The notes under the pieces: model-generated | What the model was told of the DNA's origin: nothing | The model's input: only the letters and a program-made list of their open reading frames with translations | The model's database searches: none | Part shown: positions 35,209 to 46,268 of the stretch, one piece after another | Position numbering within the stretch: the first letter of the stretch is position 1 | Layout: every line of letters starts with the position of its first letter | Assembly: GCF_003597395.2 (NCBI RefSeq) | Contig: NC_133770.1 | Coordinates: forward strand, 295,929,618 to 295,993,617 | DNA: 64,000 nucleotides | From: Chelonoidis abingdonii | Taxonomy: Eukaryota; Chordata; Testudines; Testudinidae | Reading direction: 5' to 3' | Program-made: the position numbers and the translations under genes

Positions 35209-36140
35209 TGTCATAAACAGATTGTTAAGGGTTAATGTCTCCTTTACCTGTAAAGGGTTACAAGCAGGGAACTGGAACACCTGACGAGAGGACCAATCAG
35301 GAGACAAGATACTTTTAAATCTGGGTGGAGGGAAGCTTTTGTGTGTGTTCTTTGTCCGTTGTGTTTTCTTCTCTTGGGGGGTCTGAGAGAGACCAGACAT
35401 TACTACAGGCTCTCTAAGTTTCTGTTCAAATAGTAAGAAAGAATAGGCGGTTTTAGTCTTTTTGATTGTTCTTCTCTATTTGCAAATGTGGATCTGGCTG
35501 GTTAACTTTTATATGTGTAGCTGCTGGGAATATTTTGATTTGTATTGGTACTGGGGGAAAAGTTTCTCTCTAGTGTCCGTAAGCTATAGGACCCTGTAAT
35601 ATTTACATCTTGAAGTTACAGAGATAATTCTTTACTTTTTCCTTTCTTTTATTAAAAGATTTATTTTAAGAGAACTTGATTGATTTTTTCCTTGTTTCCC
35701 TTGTTTAGTCCCAGGGGATTGGGTTTAAACTCACCAGGACTGGTGGGGGAGACGGGAGGGGGGACAGGTGGAATCTCTCTCTGTTTTCCTTGAATCTGTT
35801 TGCCTCTTTGTGGAAGGGAAGGGACAGGCTTCTCTGTATTGTGATTTAAGAGTTTGGATCAGTAGTCTCTCAGGGTAGCCCAGGGAGGGAAAGTCTGGGA
35901 GGGGGAAAGGAGGGGGGAATGGTTTATTTCTCCTTCTTTTAAGAACCCAAGGGATTTGGGTTCTTGGGGTCCCCAGGCGAAGGTTGGGTGAGATCAGAGT
36001 GTCCCAAACACTAGTATTTGGGTGGTGAGCAGTACAGACTAGAATCTAGCTGGTCAATATAAGCTAGAGATATACGGCTAGTTACCATGTTGACTCTAAG
36101 GTTCAGATCTGGGAAGGATACTTGACATCGGGGCATGACA
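35209..36140 (+). mobile_element. 5' LTR of an LTR retroelement inserted in DIRS copy B
   Basis: 932 bp, beginning TGTCATAAACAGATTGTTAA and ending ATCGGGGCATGACA, so the ends are inverted TGTCAT/ATGACA. It contains GAGGACCAATCAGGAG (CCAAT box, about 35290), an AT-rich TATA-like ACTTTTAAATC and TTTTATTAAAAG as a possible poly(A) signal. The plus-strand orientation is opposite to the DIRS. The same LTR family is present on the minus strand at 18440-19436. Confidence 0.85.
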
Positions 36141-38140
36141 AAACCAAGAAAGAGGGGGAAGGATAACAGAAATAGTGGTAGGGGTAGGGGAAAGAAAGAA
36201 GAAATCCAAAGAGCCAGATAATATGATTAATTAATTTGTTATTCTCTGCTAGCTGCTATAAGTAAGAGGGAAGTGAGGTTTTTTTACCAACTATAGCCAG
36301 AAGAAATTTTTTTCGATTGCATCCATTTTTGGCTGTGATAGAGAGAGGCTATTAAGGTTTAACGAGACGTGTTACAAATCAAGCAGCATTAGTAGAGTGA
36401 CAACGCCCTCACCAGGACACATTTGTAAATCAAAGAAGATTTTCTTTGTTTTAACATCTTTCGGAGAGAGCTAGTAAGTTAAAAAGGACCGTGTTGCTAA
36501 AGCACTCAGGAAGGCAATGGGAAAACCGCACATTTCAGGCAGTTAAAACACCAGAGGGGCTCTCAGCACAAGAAAGCAGCTGAAATGTGTAGGAAAGCCT
36601 ACAGGCAATGAGTTACGTGACAAGCCAATGTACAGAGATACTGGTAGTAGGATATGATATAATGCAGAGAAATAGCAAAGGAAGTAGGCAGCCCACACAA
36701 AGAAAACAACAGCAAAGAAAAGGTGCACACAGAAGAAACAAGAGGAAGAAGATGCAGCCACGGAAGACGAGATAGAACTCAGAGGGAGCCACCGACAAGC
36801 ACTGGAACTGAGAACAGGCAAGACAACGGAACACAGCCAATCCTACACACAAACTGTCAATTTGTATCCACAGAACAAGAAATTTTCCCATCCTACAAGG
36901 CAGGTGATGACACTGAGCCTTCTTAAGAAAATTTGTAGAAGCCTGTCTTGGGTACACACCTGAAGACCAGTACATATAGAGCTGAGGCCACTGCTCAGTG
37001 GACCCTTAGCAAGGTGTGCGGAATGCTAAGGAGAAAATGAACGATTAAAACTTTTCAAACCAAGCCAGATACAGAAGGGGATAACACCTGAACATGCCCG
37101 TTGGCGGTTCAGAAACCTAAAATGGAAACCAGATGTGTCATTCCCTCGACACGCCTACATCAATTGCAAAGAATTATGAAGCCTGGATATCAACAGGTAA
37201 CAAATGACGAGCTGCATTTCTGATACAATATGGAGCAAGTCTAGATGGTGTTCTAGGAAATAGAGAGTACACTCCTAGATGGGAAAACCACAAGACGGTG
37301 AATTCGAGGGGGAGAGATGGAGCCAAATATGGAAAGTGCAGAAGAAAAAAAAAGAGCTACTGTAAAGGGACGTATACCCAGAGGGCACACCAACAAACCC
37401 TACAACCGAGGGCAACCAAGACCCAACCACAACCAAGAAGCCGACCACTATTCTCACCTCACCAGTCTCCACAACCACCGCGACCCAGCGACCAGCTCAG
37501 CTGGAAGATGCTTTAAGTGTAATGAACTGGGACAAATAAAGGCAACTGCCCAAAGAACCCAAACCAGATGCAAGTCATTACACCACCATACACATCAAAA
37601 ATTCCCAGGCCACAGAATGCCTCTCAAATCCCTTGGAGCCAAAGGCAAATGAAGAGTGGCGGAAAGAAGGTTACCATGGAGAACACAGGGGCACAAGTGT
37701 CAGCTATCCACCAACCCTTCGTGAGTCCAAACTCATCAACCAAAGCCCAAGTGACCATTTACCCCCTTCATGTCACAAGCTGTATGCTTGTCTACAGCTG
37801 AACTGCCTGCAGACACAAGGCTGGTCAGAATGTGGATTTGCATTCAGTGAATTATTCCAATCCCATGCTACTGGGGAGAAGACTTGGCCGACCAGGTGAA
37901 GCGGGCCAAGAGAGTGGGAATGGTTACACGCAGCCAGCCAGGACAGCTCCAGACCCATTCCTGTTCCTGAGCCGTCCACAAAAGCCCCGTCTGATTACCA
38001 GAGACCCAGACAGAGGTAAGAGACCCGGATCCCCTGCCAACGACTGAAACAGCCACAGTGCCTCCAATCCCAGACTAGGAACTGGAAAAGGGACAAGCAC
38101 AAGAACCGGTACCAGCACTGATGCCAGTGCTTGCAAAACC
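36141..38140 (+). pseudogene. gag/protease relic of the LTR retroelement, 3' part missing
   Basis: Internal region downstream of the LTR on the plus strand, heavily broken. Recognisable: a basic gag end (RRKKKSYCKG near 37350) followed by FKCNELGQIKATAQR (37512-37560), a degenerate CCHC zinc knuckle in which the His is Gln and the last Cys is lost; then GAQVSAI (about 37689), resembling the aspartic protease D-T/S-G-A active-site loop without its Asp. After it a stretch through 38000 gives fragments such as TRSQPGQ-type sequence in another frame. No reverse transcriptase, integrase, env or 3' LTR follows; DIRS sequence resumes at about 38140. Whether it is retroviral or Ty3/gypsy-like cannot be decided. 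Confidence 0.65.
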
Positions 38141-38951
38141 ATCTCACAGTAGGCAACTCCCGGCGATGTGGGGAGGCCGGTGCCGGGAGATCCATCAGGT
38201 CTGAGGCCGCATCTAACACCTCCAGCGTCGACAGGGGGCGTATGTCTCCACTGAGGACCGGAGAATTAGGCTGGCCCGGACTCAACCACCCTCTCTGCAG
38301 TGTGGGAGTCGACGGAACCGCTGGGGGCTGTAACACAACCTGTCCGCTTAGCCCCGGGGGCGGGGCGGCCTCGGGTCCTGGTGGGGAGACCGATCCCTCA
38401 CCGGCTTCTTTTTCTTGGCAGGCACCGGCGAAGGTGAGCGGTGCCGCACCAAGGCCGACTTCCTATGACCCGACTCCGCCCGGTGCCGGATCTTGGACGA
38501 CCTGGGCTGGGCCTTAAGTCCTGATGCCGGTGCCGGGGCACTCCGCACTGAGGACATAGTGCTGGGGCCCACCTCGGCCAGTTCTGGGTCCAAGGGTGGT
38601 CGCTGAGCCGCCTCCATCAGCTCTAAGTCTTTGACCCCTGTCCTTGAGAGTCCGGGGGCGGAAGTTTCTACAGATAGAGCACCGGTCCTTTTGGTGGCTC
38701 TCTCCGAGGCACCTCAAGCATGCAGAGTGCGGGTCACTCTTGGGCATGAATTTCCCACAGTCCTCACAGAGTTTGAACCCGGGGGACCCAGGCATGCGCC
38801 AGCAGGCGACGAAAACTGTGGGGGGGGTACCCCCAACTACGAAAACTAAATACGAAGAACTATCTACTAACTATAATATAACTGAAAACACGGATTAAAC
38901 GGATAGGACACTGCCAGATTGCTATGCAAGCGAAGTTCCAGCTAGCTGTCA

Positions 38952-39141
38952 CCGGCGGTAAGAAGGAACTGAGGAGGTGGAGGGTCGGCAGGCCCCTTTA
39001 TAGGGCGCCATGGCGGCACCACTCCAGGAGGTACCTGAGCCGACCCTATGGATGCTGCTAGGGGAAAATCTTTCGGCTGGCATGCACGCAGCACGCGCAC
39101 ACCTACTTTGAATGGACATGAATAACCACTCGAAGAAGAAC
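38952..39141 (-). repeat. DIRS copy B terminal repeat, 5' side of the element
   Basis: Inverted partner of 30411-30600. Begins (inner side) CACCGGCGGTAAGAAGGAAC and ends AACCACTCGAAGAAGAAC. The outer end is copied in the ICR. Confidence 0.92.
38997..39002 (-). promoter_or_regulatory. TATA box in the DIRS copy B 5' terminal repeat
   Basis: TATAAA on the minus strand within CCCTATAAAGGGGCC, about 200 bases upstream of the gag ATG at 38795. Position suits the promoter of the element; copy A has the same arrangement. Confidence 0.6.
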
Positions 39142-39300
39142 TTAAGTTAGGGCTGTGAGGAGGTAGGTGAGATGGAGTTTCTGGATAGCACGATGAATGA
39201 TGACAGGGGGACGCCATTCTGAAGTGAAACTACATATGCAATGGTTGCCATTAAAAAATCATCTTTGGCCAGGAGACACCACCACAGCTGTCTCCTATCC
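39142..39300. other. Spacer
   Basis: Short unique-looking flank of the DIRS element, nothing recognised. Confidence 0.5.
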
Positions 39301-39469
39301 CAGTGGTTCTCAACTATTTCCACAATAGGACTCCATGTTACAAAAAAGAAAAAACAGGTTCAGGACCCCCAAACTATCCAACCATAAAGAAAGAGAAGAT
39401 GGAGGCAACCCCCTGAAATCTGTTCATGACCCCAATGTGGGTCATTAAGCCCCAGGTTGAGAACCCACG
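39301..39469. mobile_element. hAT-type (Charlie-like) MITE, 169 bp
   Basis: Begins CAGTGGTTCTCAACTATTTC and ends CAGGTTGAGAACCCACG, imperfect inverted repeats of the well-known 'cagtggttctcaac' hAT type. Internal CAGGACCCCC and GACCCCAATGTGGGTCAT. Flanks TCCTATCC and TTCCATTC match at five of eight positions, so the target duplication is decayed. Confidence 0.75.
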
Positions 39470-39539
39470 TTCCATTCCAAGTGTATAGACAAGTTACGGT
39501 CGGTAAAATAGTAACTGTTGCCAAATGCTGACTTCTCAG

Positions 39540-39823
39540 CAGGGCTGCCCAGAAGATTCAGGGGGCCTGGGGCAAAGCAGGGGAGCTGCGGCGCTTGTAC
39601 TCACCCGGCGGCGGTCTGGGTCTTCAGCAGCATTTCGGCTGCTGGGGGCCCCACAGTCACTCTGCGTCTTCAGCACTACCTAAGGGCCCCCTGCTGCTGA
39701 AATGCCGTAGAACACCCTGAGCAACTGAAGGGTCCCCCACCGCTGAACTGCCACTGAAGACTCGGATTGCTGCCAGGCCAGGGCTCGCAGGGCAAATTTC
39801 CCCACCCCCCCTGGGCGGCCCTG
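39540..39823. mobile_element. hAT-type MITE (284 bp), perfect target duplication
   Basis: Ends CAGGGCTGCCCAGAAGA and GGGGCAAA-like subterminal blocks are inverted against CCCCTGGGCGGCCCTG. CTTCTCAG flanks both sides exactly (39532-39539, 39824-39831). GC-rich, non-coding. Confidence 0.93.
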
Positions 39824-39904
39824 CTTCTCAGTGTGAACCATTGTATTTAAAATTCATAACTCAAAATAAACTGTTCTGGGAGGAGTGAATGGTTTCCTGT
39901 GGAG

Positions 39905-39955
39905 GAACATAAGAATTGCCATACTGGACAGGAATGGTATCTCCAATCTGGTATT
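39905..39955 (-). mobile_element. CR1 3' end fragment
   Basis: AACATAAGAATTGCCATACT and GGACAGGAATGG match the last bases of the CR1 subfamily whose 3' end reads '...tatggcaattcttatgtt'. Very short. Confidence 0.65.
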
Positions 39956-40294
39956 CTGTATCAAAAAAAGGCCACCTCCAGAGGTGGTTGTAAATGCCCC
40001 ATGTGGGACAATTATGCAATAAAATGCTTCCCTCCAGCACAAACCAGTTACTGGTTGCTTTAGTCCCTGAAGCATGAGAGTTGTTGTCCCTTTAAAAGTT
40101 TTGGTTTAGAAAGTGCCACTGAAAATGATATCCTTAAATATTTAATACTTTTTTTTCTCAAACTTGCTAAATTCTTTACCTGAAGAATATATTGTGGCAA
40201 TGAGTTCCAGAAGATGTGTGTGTGGTGGATTAAACATTTCCTTTTTATTTCCCCTACCTAAAATTTGTGGGATTTTAATTTTATTGCGAACAAA
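39956..40294. other. Spacer, nothing recognised
   Basis: AT-rich sequence without recognisable features. Confidence 0.5.
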
Positions 40295-40512
40295 GGAATG
40301 GGAGCAAGGACTCCTGCATTTATTCCTGGCTCTGCTGGCTGACAGTGTGACTTGGGGAAAGCCATTCATTGTTATGCAGCTCAGTAACCCTATTTATAAA
40401 ATAAGGATGATAATTGGCCTTCTATGCTTTGATGCTATGAAGGTTAATTCATTAATGTTTGTGAAGCGTCTCAGATGTTTAGTTGAAAGGTGTTAAAGAA
40501 GGACAAAATATT
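40295..40512 (+). mobile_element. MIR SINE, fairly complete
   Basis: Blocks in MIR order: GGAGCAAGGACTCCTGCATT and TATTCCTGGCTCTGCTGGCT, GTGTGACTTGGGGAAAGCCA, CAGTAACCCTATTTATAAAA and TAAGGATGATAATTGGCCTT, then TTAATGTTTGTGAAGCGTCT. Old, diverged. Confidence 0.75.
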
Positions 40513-41950
40513 ACTATTGATTCCTTATGGAGTAAATTCTGGCTTGAGAAATCCACTTGCATTAAGTACATAACAATAATAAGTATAACCAACTATAGGC
40601 TCAATCCTGCAAGGTGCTGAGCTCGCTAGCCAAAATGGTAGAAGCCTAGCATCTCAGACAAACTTCCTTCCCTACCTATCTGATATATGGTATCTGTCTC
40701 AAATGCTACTGTTCGGGTTGGTTTATGAACCCATTTTAGAGATGTTGCCTGGCTACCAGACCAAAGATAGCTCACCAAGAATCCACTCTTTACAGCACTT
40801 CTATATACTGGAGCCATATTCTAGATGTTTCAATCCCAAAATATGACCTACTCTACCTCAAACTGTTAGTCTCCGAATGGAAGCACTCAGCTACTGCAGT
40901 TATGAAGGGTAAGTAGACAGGAATTCCCTCTGGAATTGATACAGCTAGTTTTGTTTTTTGGTTATTTATGTGTGTTTTGTTTTTTAAATATTCTTCCTCT
41001 CTCTTACTGGGAGTTTATTAAAATATAACAGCAATATATGCAAGCCCTACAAACTAAAACTTTTTTTTTTCTGTACTCTTTTGGTTCTGTATCATTAATC
41101 ACTGCTTGCATAATTGTGCTGACATCAGTGATGATGTTCATACATAGGCCAACACGGCTTAGCAGGATGAGCCAGGTAGCAAAGTGCTCACTGTTGAATA
41201 CTTACTATATGACACCATTCAGAAGCCCCAGCCAGGATGAAGGTCTCAGTACCAACACATAGGATTATGCAGTCTCTGCACTGAAGAAATTACAACTGAA
41301 TGCTTCTTGGCTAAAGCAAACACAAGTTTATCATCCATACACTTTGACTTGTTCTCTCAAAGGCGCCTAATCCTGCAACCTTACTTTATGTGAGTAATAC
41401 CCCTGAAGTCAGTAGGGCTACAAGATTGGTACTGTAATGCAACTGCAAGCAGAAAAAGACAACACCAACTTGATGTTGTATTAAATCACGCTTATTCCTA
41501 CTCGACAAATGAACCACAAATGTGCTCAGAGTACAAGTCAAATGACGTTTTTTCTATCTGCCAAGGCAGTAAACACCTAAAATCTGGCCACCCAATTGTT
41601 CTTTCTACCTCTCACGCCTGCATCAGTAATAAGCATTCTGCAATCAGTCCTTAGCTGTCAATTCTGATGCTAGCACATATGGCAGAACAGACTGGCTCTC
41701 CTACAGCTGGTTTGGCTTCTGCACAGCCAAAAAGGGCAAGACCTTGGGTCTGTCCTTGAAATTAACTAAGCTGAGTCAAAGACTGAAAGGAAGCACCCAC
41801 GTCAAGTAGCGCCAATTTTCTTACCACATTTGGTTTCTTTCCTTCCAAAAGGATGTCAGAGAGCAGCTCTCACCCCATTGTCTGTTATCATTGCAATACT
41901 GCCAGGGCCTGCTACATGGTGTTCTGGAGAACTTTGGACCAAATAAGGTG
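40513..41950. other. Spacer, nothing recognised
   Basis: AT-rich sequence; no gene, RNA or named repeat. A poly-T stretch at 41060-41070 only. Confidence 0.5.
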
Positions 41951-42085
41951 CAAATAAGGTGGCTATTTACAGTTTTAGTGACTTACACTAAATTTGGAGC
42001 AAATAAGGTGGCTATTTACAGTTTTAGTGACTTACAAATTTGGAGCAAATAAGGTGGCTATTTACAGTTTTAGTGACTTACAAAT
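41951..42085. repeat. Tandem repeat, three copies of 46-49 bp
   Basis: CAAATAAGGTGGCTATTTAC plus AGTTTTAGTGACTTACA recurs starting at 41951, 42000 and 42046. Copies are nearly identical; the spacer ACTAAATTTGGAG is shortened to AATTTGGAG in the second junction. A partial unit (AAATAAGGTG) precedes at 41941. Confidence 0.95.
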
Positions 42086-42445
42086 CTATTCTGTAATATA
42101 GGACCTTACACTGACCTTATCTGAGCGCCTTCCAGAAGTGTAGTAAGCAATGCGACTCCCATGTGCCCTGTGTGGTCCTCTCACTCTCTTCTCCTCTCCT
42201 CAGGGGGAATTATGTGCACAGTGCCGTGTTTTGGTTTGGTTGGGTTCTTTTCGTCTCTTTTTTTTTTTTTTTTTTTTAAGATGGACCTGCGGCTTGGTGG
42301 TTATGATTCCTCGCTCTCTCTTTTTTCCCTCCCCAAGAATTTAGCTGATTCCACCCTACAGGATAGGAACTGCCCAGCACAACAGATGGCATTTTACACT
42401 CCAGGCGTGTACTTTTAATAAGCTCTAACCTATGAGCAGTACTTA
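42086..42445. other. Spacer with poly-T tract
   Basis: A run of 20 T at 42258-42277 is preceded by pyrimidine-rich sequence. No adjoining SINE body was recognised on either strand. Confidence 0.55.
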
Positions 42446-42645
42446 GAATCACAGAATATCAGGGTTGGAAGGGACCTCTGGAGGGCATCTAGTCCAACCC
42501 CCTGCTCAGAGCAGGACCAACACCAACTAAATCATTCCAGCCAAAGCTTTTGTCAAGCAGGACCTTAGAAACCTCTAAGGATAGAGATTCCATCACTCCC
42601 TAGATAACCCATTCCAGTGCTTCACCACCTCCTAGTGAAATAGCA
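42446..42645 (-). mobile_element. CR1 LINE 3' end
   Basis: AGAATCACAGAATATCAGGG, TTGGAAGGGACCTCTGG and ATCTAGTCCAACCCCCTGC, through GTGCTTCACCACCTCCTAG. Same subfamily as 2277-2505 and 62006-62148. Confidence 0.93.
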
Positions 42646-43510
42646 GAGAGGTCCTACCTATTTTTCCTTCCTTCCTCCCTCCTCTTCCCACCTTCCAAAT
42701 CAAAGCAGCACCATTGGGTCCTATCCATGTTATGTAACCCTTTGCAAGTGGTGGAAATGCAAGTTATAAGAGTAAGATTCATTGGGAAAAGAAAAGAAAA
42801 GAAGCATTAAAATGCTCAGTAAAAAAGCCATGATGGATGCTTCCACAATCCCCATTTTCCAGGCTGCGTGCACTAGTCATTCCATTAGTTTACAACCACT
42901 GCTGTTCACATTTCCATAGTGACTTTCATTTTCATATTTTCTGCGTTCTGGTATCTCACCCTTAGAGGCAGCTATTTCTTCCTTTTAATATTGCCCTCCA
43001 ACAGAATAGTATCCAATGTCTTGGCCAGTTCCATTGTAAAACTCTCAGGTGATGGACTTCTGAAGAGTTCCCAGTTAAAGACGTTTTTTTCTCCAGGAAT
43101 ACACAGCATCCCTTCCAAAGTTTTATAAGACATCTAGAAATGCCAGATGTGAATGATGCTCACTGGAGAATACTGAATTCACTCACTCCAGAGTCTGCTG
43201 GCCTTTGTTCTTTATAGACAGTGATGCTCATGCCCCTCTCCCCACTTTTTCTTGCTTTAGAAAGTGCATTCTTCTGTATAACTGCTAGCATTGTTTCCCT
43301 ATGCATAACAGTGCCTTATTCCACTTGTAATGTGATACCTGTTTGCTACCTCCCAAACTCTATGGGTCTTTCTTTAGCTTCTGAGTTTGAGCGTGTGACT
43401 TTTTTCGAGCCTGCGACTCTTTGCTCATCACCGTGACTAGTGTCTGCAGTGGTGGTTTGTTATTCTACGGAATCCAGGAAGGTGAAGCAGGACACTAGGC
43501 AGGAGGCAAT
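42646..43510. other. Spacer, nothing recognised
   Basis: No gene, RNA or named repeat. Includes a short GAAAA repeat near 42786-42800. Confidence 0.5.
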
Positions 43511-43650
43511 TAAGATTAATTTAAAAATGGGTTGGACATCCGGAAGCATTTCCAAACAGCAAGAACTATTAGACTCTGAATTAGTCACCTAGGGAAACAG
43601 TTGAAGCCCCATGATGTGAGGACATTTAAAACTGCTCTGGACAACGCAAT
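43511..43650 (+). mobile_element. Old CR1-like fragment
   Basis: GGGTTGGACATCCGGAAGCA, then AAACAGCAAGAACTATTAGA, TAGGGAAACAGTTGAAGCCC and ACATTTAAAACTGCTCTGGA follow the order of the CR1 ORF2 end ('ggttggatattaggaa...', 'gtggaatccccatc', 'tttttaagaacaggttaga'), with much divergence. Confidence 0.55.
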
Positions 43651-45390
43651 GGAGAACACACACTAGGGCACTATCTTGCATTCATCCCCAGAGGAACAAG
43701 CTGCAAGTGCCTCATTTGTTCTTTGTGTCTCTAGGATATACTCATGTTAGAGCAGGCCCACCTTGGAGGGACAGAAACCCACGTTGTTTTCCTGAACGCC
43801 TGGATTCTTTTTGTCAAGTCCATGCAACATTCAGTGCCTCTCCAGGCTGCGTCCTGCTTTATGAACTACTCAGACTTTAATTACCTTTAAACTTTGGAAT
43901 GTCTCAACTCTTCCCCTGACAGACTGACTGACTAATAAAAACAGCATATGTTCATCTGACTATTAAAACTGACATGAGTGAGTGTGCCCCTCACGAACAA
44001 CCCCCAGGCTCCTATACATGCCACCTACCCCTACGATCTGTGTGCTATTTCTAGGTGCCTCTCTTTGGGGAAATGGAGAGAGAAGAGCAATACCCTAGAT
44101 ACTGACAGTAGAAGACAGCTTAAGCTGTAACAAGTTGGCAGTGTTTGCCTGAGACACTCCCCTCAGATATCATGTGCTAAATCCTGCGGAGAAAGGGTTA
44201 AATGGATTAGACTCACTGAGGCAGGTGGCTTTTTATCCCACCTGAATACAAGGGAAATGAGAGTGGCTCTCTGAGGGACGGGACCTAGGGTGTAGGCTGA
44301 ACAGTTCTGAGAAAGGATCCCTAGGAGCAGCCATACCTGTGAAGGAAGTTTGAGTTAAATCTTGATGTGTTACTCTGCATGTCTTAGTTAATAAAGTCAA
44401 ACCCCATGAAGGGTAAAGATTTGGATTTTACATTGTGCGTAGACGGTATTTGCACAGCAGCTTGGGAGAGGCACCTGCTCACAAGTAGACAGAAAGAAAA
44501 ATATAGGTCACAGAGTGGCAGAACTGTATGTACAATTGCTTTTTCTATTCTCTACTGACTAATTCATGCAGCAAGAATCTGTAATTATTGTAACTTAGGA
44601 CTACAAATCGGTAAATAAAGCTGAAAACTCTGTCACTCACACTCCAGAGGAACCTGCTCATGGCAAACACAGATCCCGTGTCACTTGCAACCCCGGAGGC
44701 TAGGTCTCCTCTAGGTCCTGAAGAACTTGAGAGCCCATCAGTCAAAGTCTCCCTGCCCAGTTGCCAGAGAAACTGAAGGTGCATGAAGTCCTCAGCACCA
44801 TAAATTCAGCTAAGACATTAAAAACCCATTAGAGATGGATAATTAAATTAAGAAGAGAAGCAGCTATAGGACCCACTCTTTGCAGAGGGAGTCCCACTGT
44901 TGCTCAATAATGTGTCTAGCTAAGCACTGACAAAGAACAAATTGCATGTCTGAGACAGGAGGGGAAGTAAAGAAGACAACATGGTTCTGCTTGGCAGAGA
45001 CATGTAATCGATTCTGTCCACAGAGAGGTATTCATATCTGACGCTTTCAAATCACAAGAGGATGGCAAAAGAGAGCACAGCAAAGCACACAAAGGATAAT
45101 CTATGGCAAGGTGTTTATGACAATGCATCACATCTGGAGCCAGTGGAATTAAAGGGATCCAAAACTCTGCAGCAGGCAGCTACATCCCAGTTCCTGCCCA
45201 TCACTTTGGCCTCTGACACCAAAAAATTCCCAGACTCCTCCAGTCAGAACTAAGTATGCTTTCTCCTATCAACTGGCACCAGTGTGTGAACATTTATTTT
45301 GTTACTGTCACAGAGCGATGACAACAACCTCAACACAGATCTCAAATTGAACAGCACCACGTACTGTGAGTAAAACATTATAAATACCGC
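43651..45390. other. Spacer, possibly an old LTR-like block
   Basis: The stretch 44160-44480 (GAAAGGGTTAAATGG ... TTAATAAAGTCAAA) has the flavour of an LTR with a poly(A) signal at 44391, but no paired ends were found. The rest holds nothing I recognise. Confidence 0.35.
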
Positions 45391-45502
45391 GGGGGAAACA
45401 GAGGCAGAGTTTTTAAAGTGACTTGCTGTGGGCCAGAGCATCACAGCTGGGGTTACACCTCTGGAGTTCCTGGCTCCCAGTCCTGTGCTCTAACCACCAG
45501 AC
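45391..45502 (-). mobile_element. MIR-like SINE fragment
   Basis: GGGGGAAACAGAGGCAGAGT, GTGACTTGCTGTGGGCCAGA, GCATCACAGCTGGGGTTACA and TCCCAGTCCTGTGCTCTAAC match the reverse of MIR from the core to the tRNA-proximal part. Confidence 0.7.
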
Positions 45503-46268
45503 AGAGGGTGTGTGTGCATTTCCGTCACCCCCCTCCATCTATGGAGGGGAAGATAGGCATTTCCCATTCAAAGGCTTCTTGCCACCCCGGTGAGTTGGAT
45601 TTACAGGTCACTATAACAGTCCATGAAAAGGATCCAAAGTAGTATCCCAAATAAAAATATTTTTGGAGATAGAGTGAGGATAACCTCTGCTACCTGTTCA
45701 AAGGGTATCTGGGCTTTCACCTACAATGACTGATCCCTGAGTGTGACAATCAAAAGCAGGGGTGCATCATACACCCTTGCTAAGCTACAGCAATCACCAA
45801 CTCTTTCGCAGCATATGAATTACTGTATCCACTGGGTACCAAGTGAAATCTATCCTAAGTGACCATTTAAGGACAAGAGGGAAAAAAAACACACTGCCTC
45901 TAGTAGATGTGGTTCTTTAAAGATCAAACAGAACGGAGTTGAATGCCTTGGAGACAATTCAAGGTCTATGAGTTGCTTATTGAAGATGGTCTGTACTTTT
46001 CATTGCAGGTTTCATTGTATTTTTAAATTGCTTTCGGTTGTACTCATTCTGTGTGTCTAGACAGAGACTTGGGTTTAAACATCCCATTCTCTCCTTTGTT
46101 TCCAAGTGCCTGTGTCATGCAGCAAATGAACCATCATCAAGTCATTTTACCGAAAACAGCACTCTGTGCAGCTGTGGCTTGTGAACGCTGCTTGGAGGAT
46201 AACAACTGGCATCCAAACAGCAACTTTCTCCAAAGATCCCAAAGAACTCAAGAGGGCTCTCCAACCTA
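45503..46268. other. Spacer, nothing recognised
   Basis: No gene, RNA or named repeat. Confidence 0.5.

Larger units (their letters stand above)
33716..38795 (-). pseudogene. DIRS gag-like ORF1 relic (copy B), split by an LTR element
   Basis: The start at 38795 (MPGSPGFKLCEDCG) is followed by the same eight-residue Cys/His pattern as copies A and C. Ser/Pro/Arg-rich sequence follows to about 38150. The LTR element then intervenes (35209 to about 38140). The downstream part is open as 376 codons from 35067 to 33937, with SSSSPDEAV, ALEDTRILQQLLRRAAQSLA, EEIEVDADPVVDILAPSG, LWQTPASLAPTAKRTERHY, DAKRLELFGRKVYS and GLPYEVQQTIQDLPFEG. A frameshift near 33975 separates the last 88 codons (MLFSEKTDKRLNSLKDSSAT...). 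Gag-like assembly role is inferred from position. Confidence 0.85.
30381..39141 (-). mobile_element. DIRS-type retrotransposon, copy B (near full length, split by an LTR element)
   Basis: A tyrosine-recombinase retrotransposon transcribed on the minus strand. Its order from 39141 leftward is: terminal repeat with TATA box, gag-like ORF1, reverse transcriptase, RNase H, linker, tyrosine recombinase, internal complementary region, terminal repeat. Terminal repeats are inverted, as in DIRS-1 and unlike Ngaro/PAT split direct repeats. No direct target duplication flanks it, as expected for recombinase-mediated integration. An LTR element (35209 to about 38140) interrupts gag; without it the element is about 5.8 kb. 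Stops and frameshifts occur in every domain, so it is not autonomous. Confidence 0.93.

Noticed and set aside
41951..42085. Regular short repeats resembling a CRISPR array
   Set aside because: The units are contiguous tandem copies with only 9-13 base junctions, in a eukaryotic genome, with no cas-like genes.
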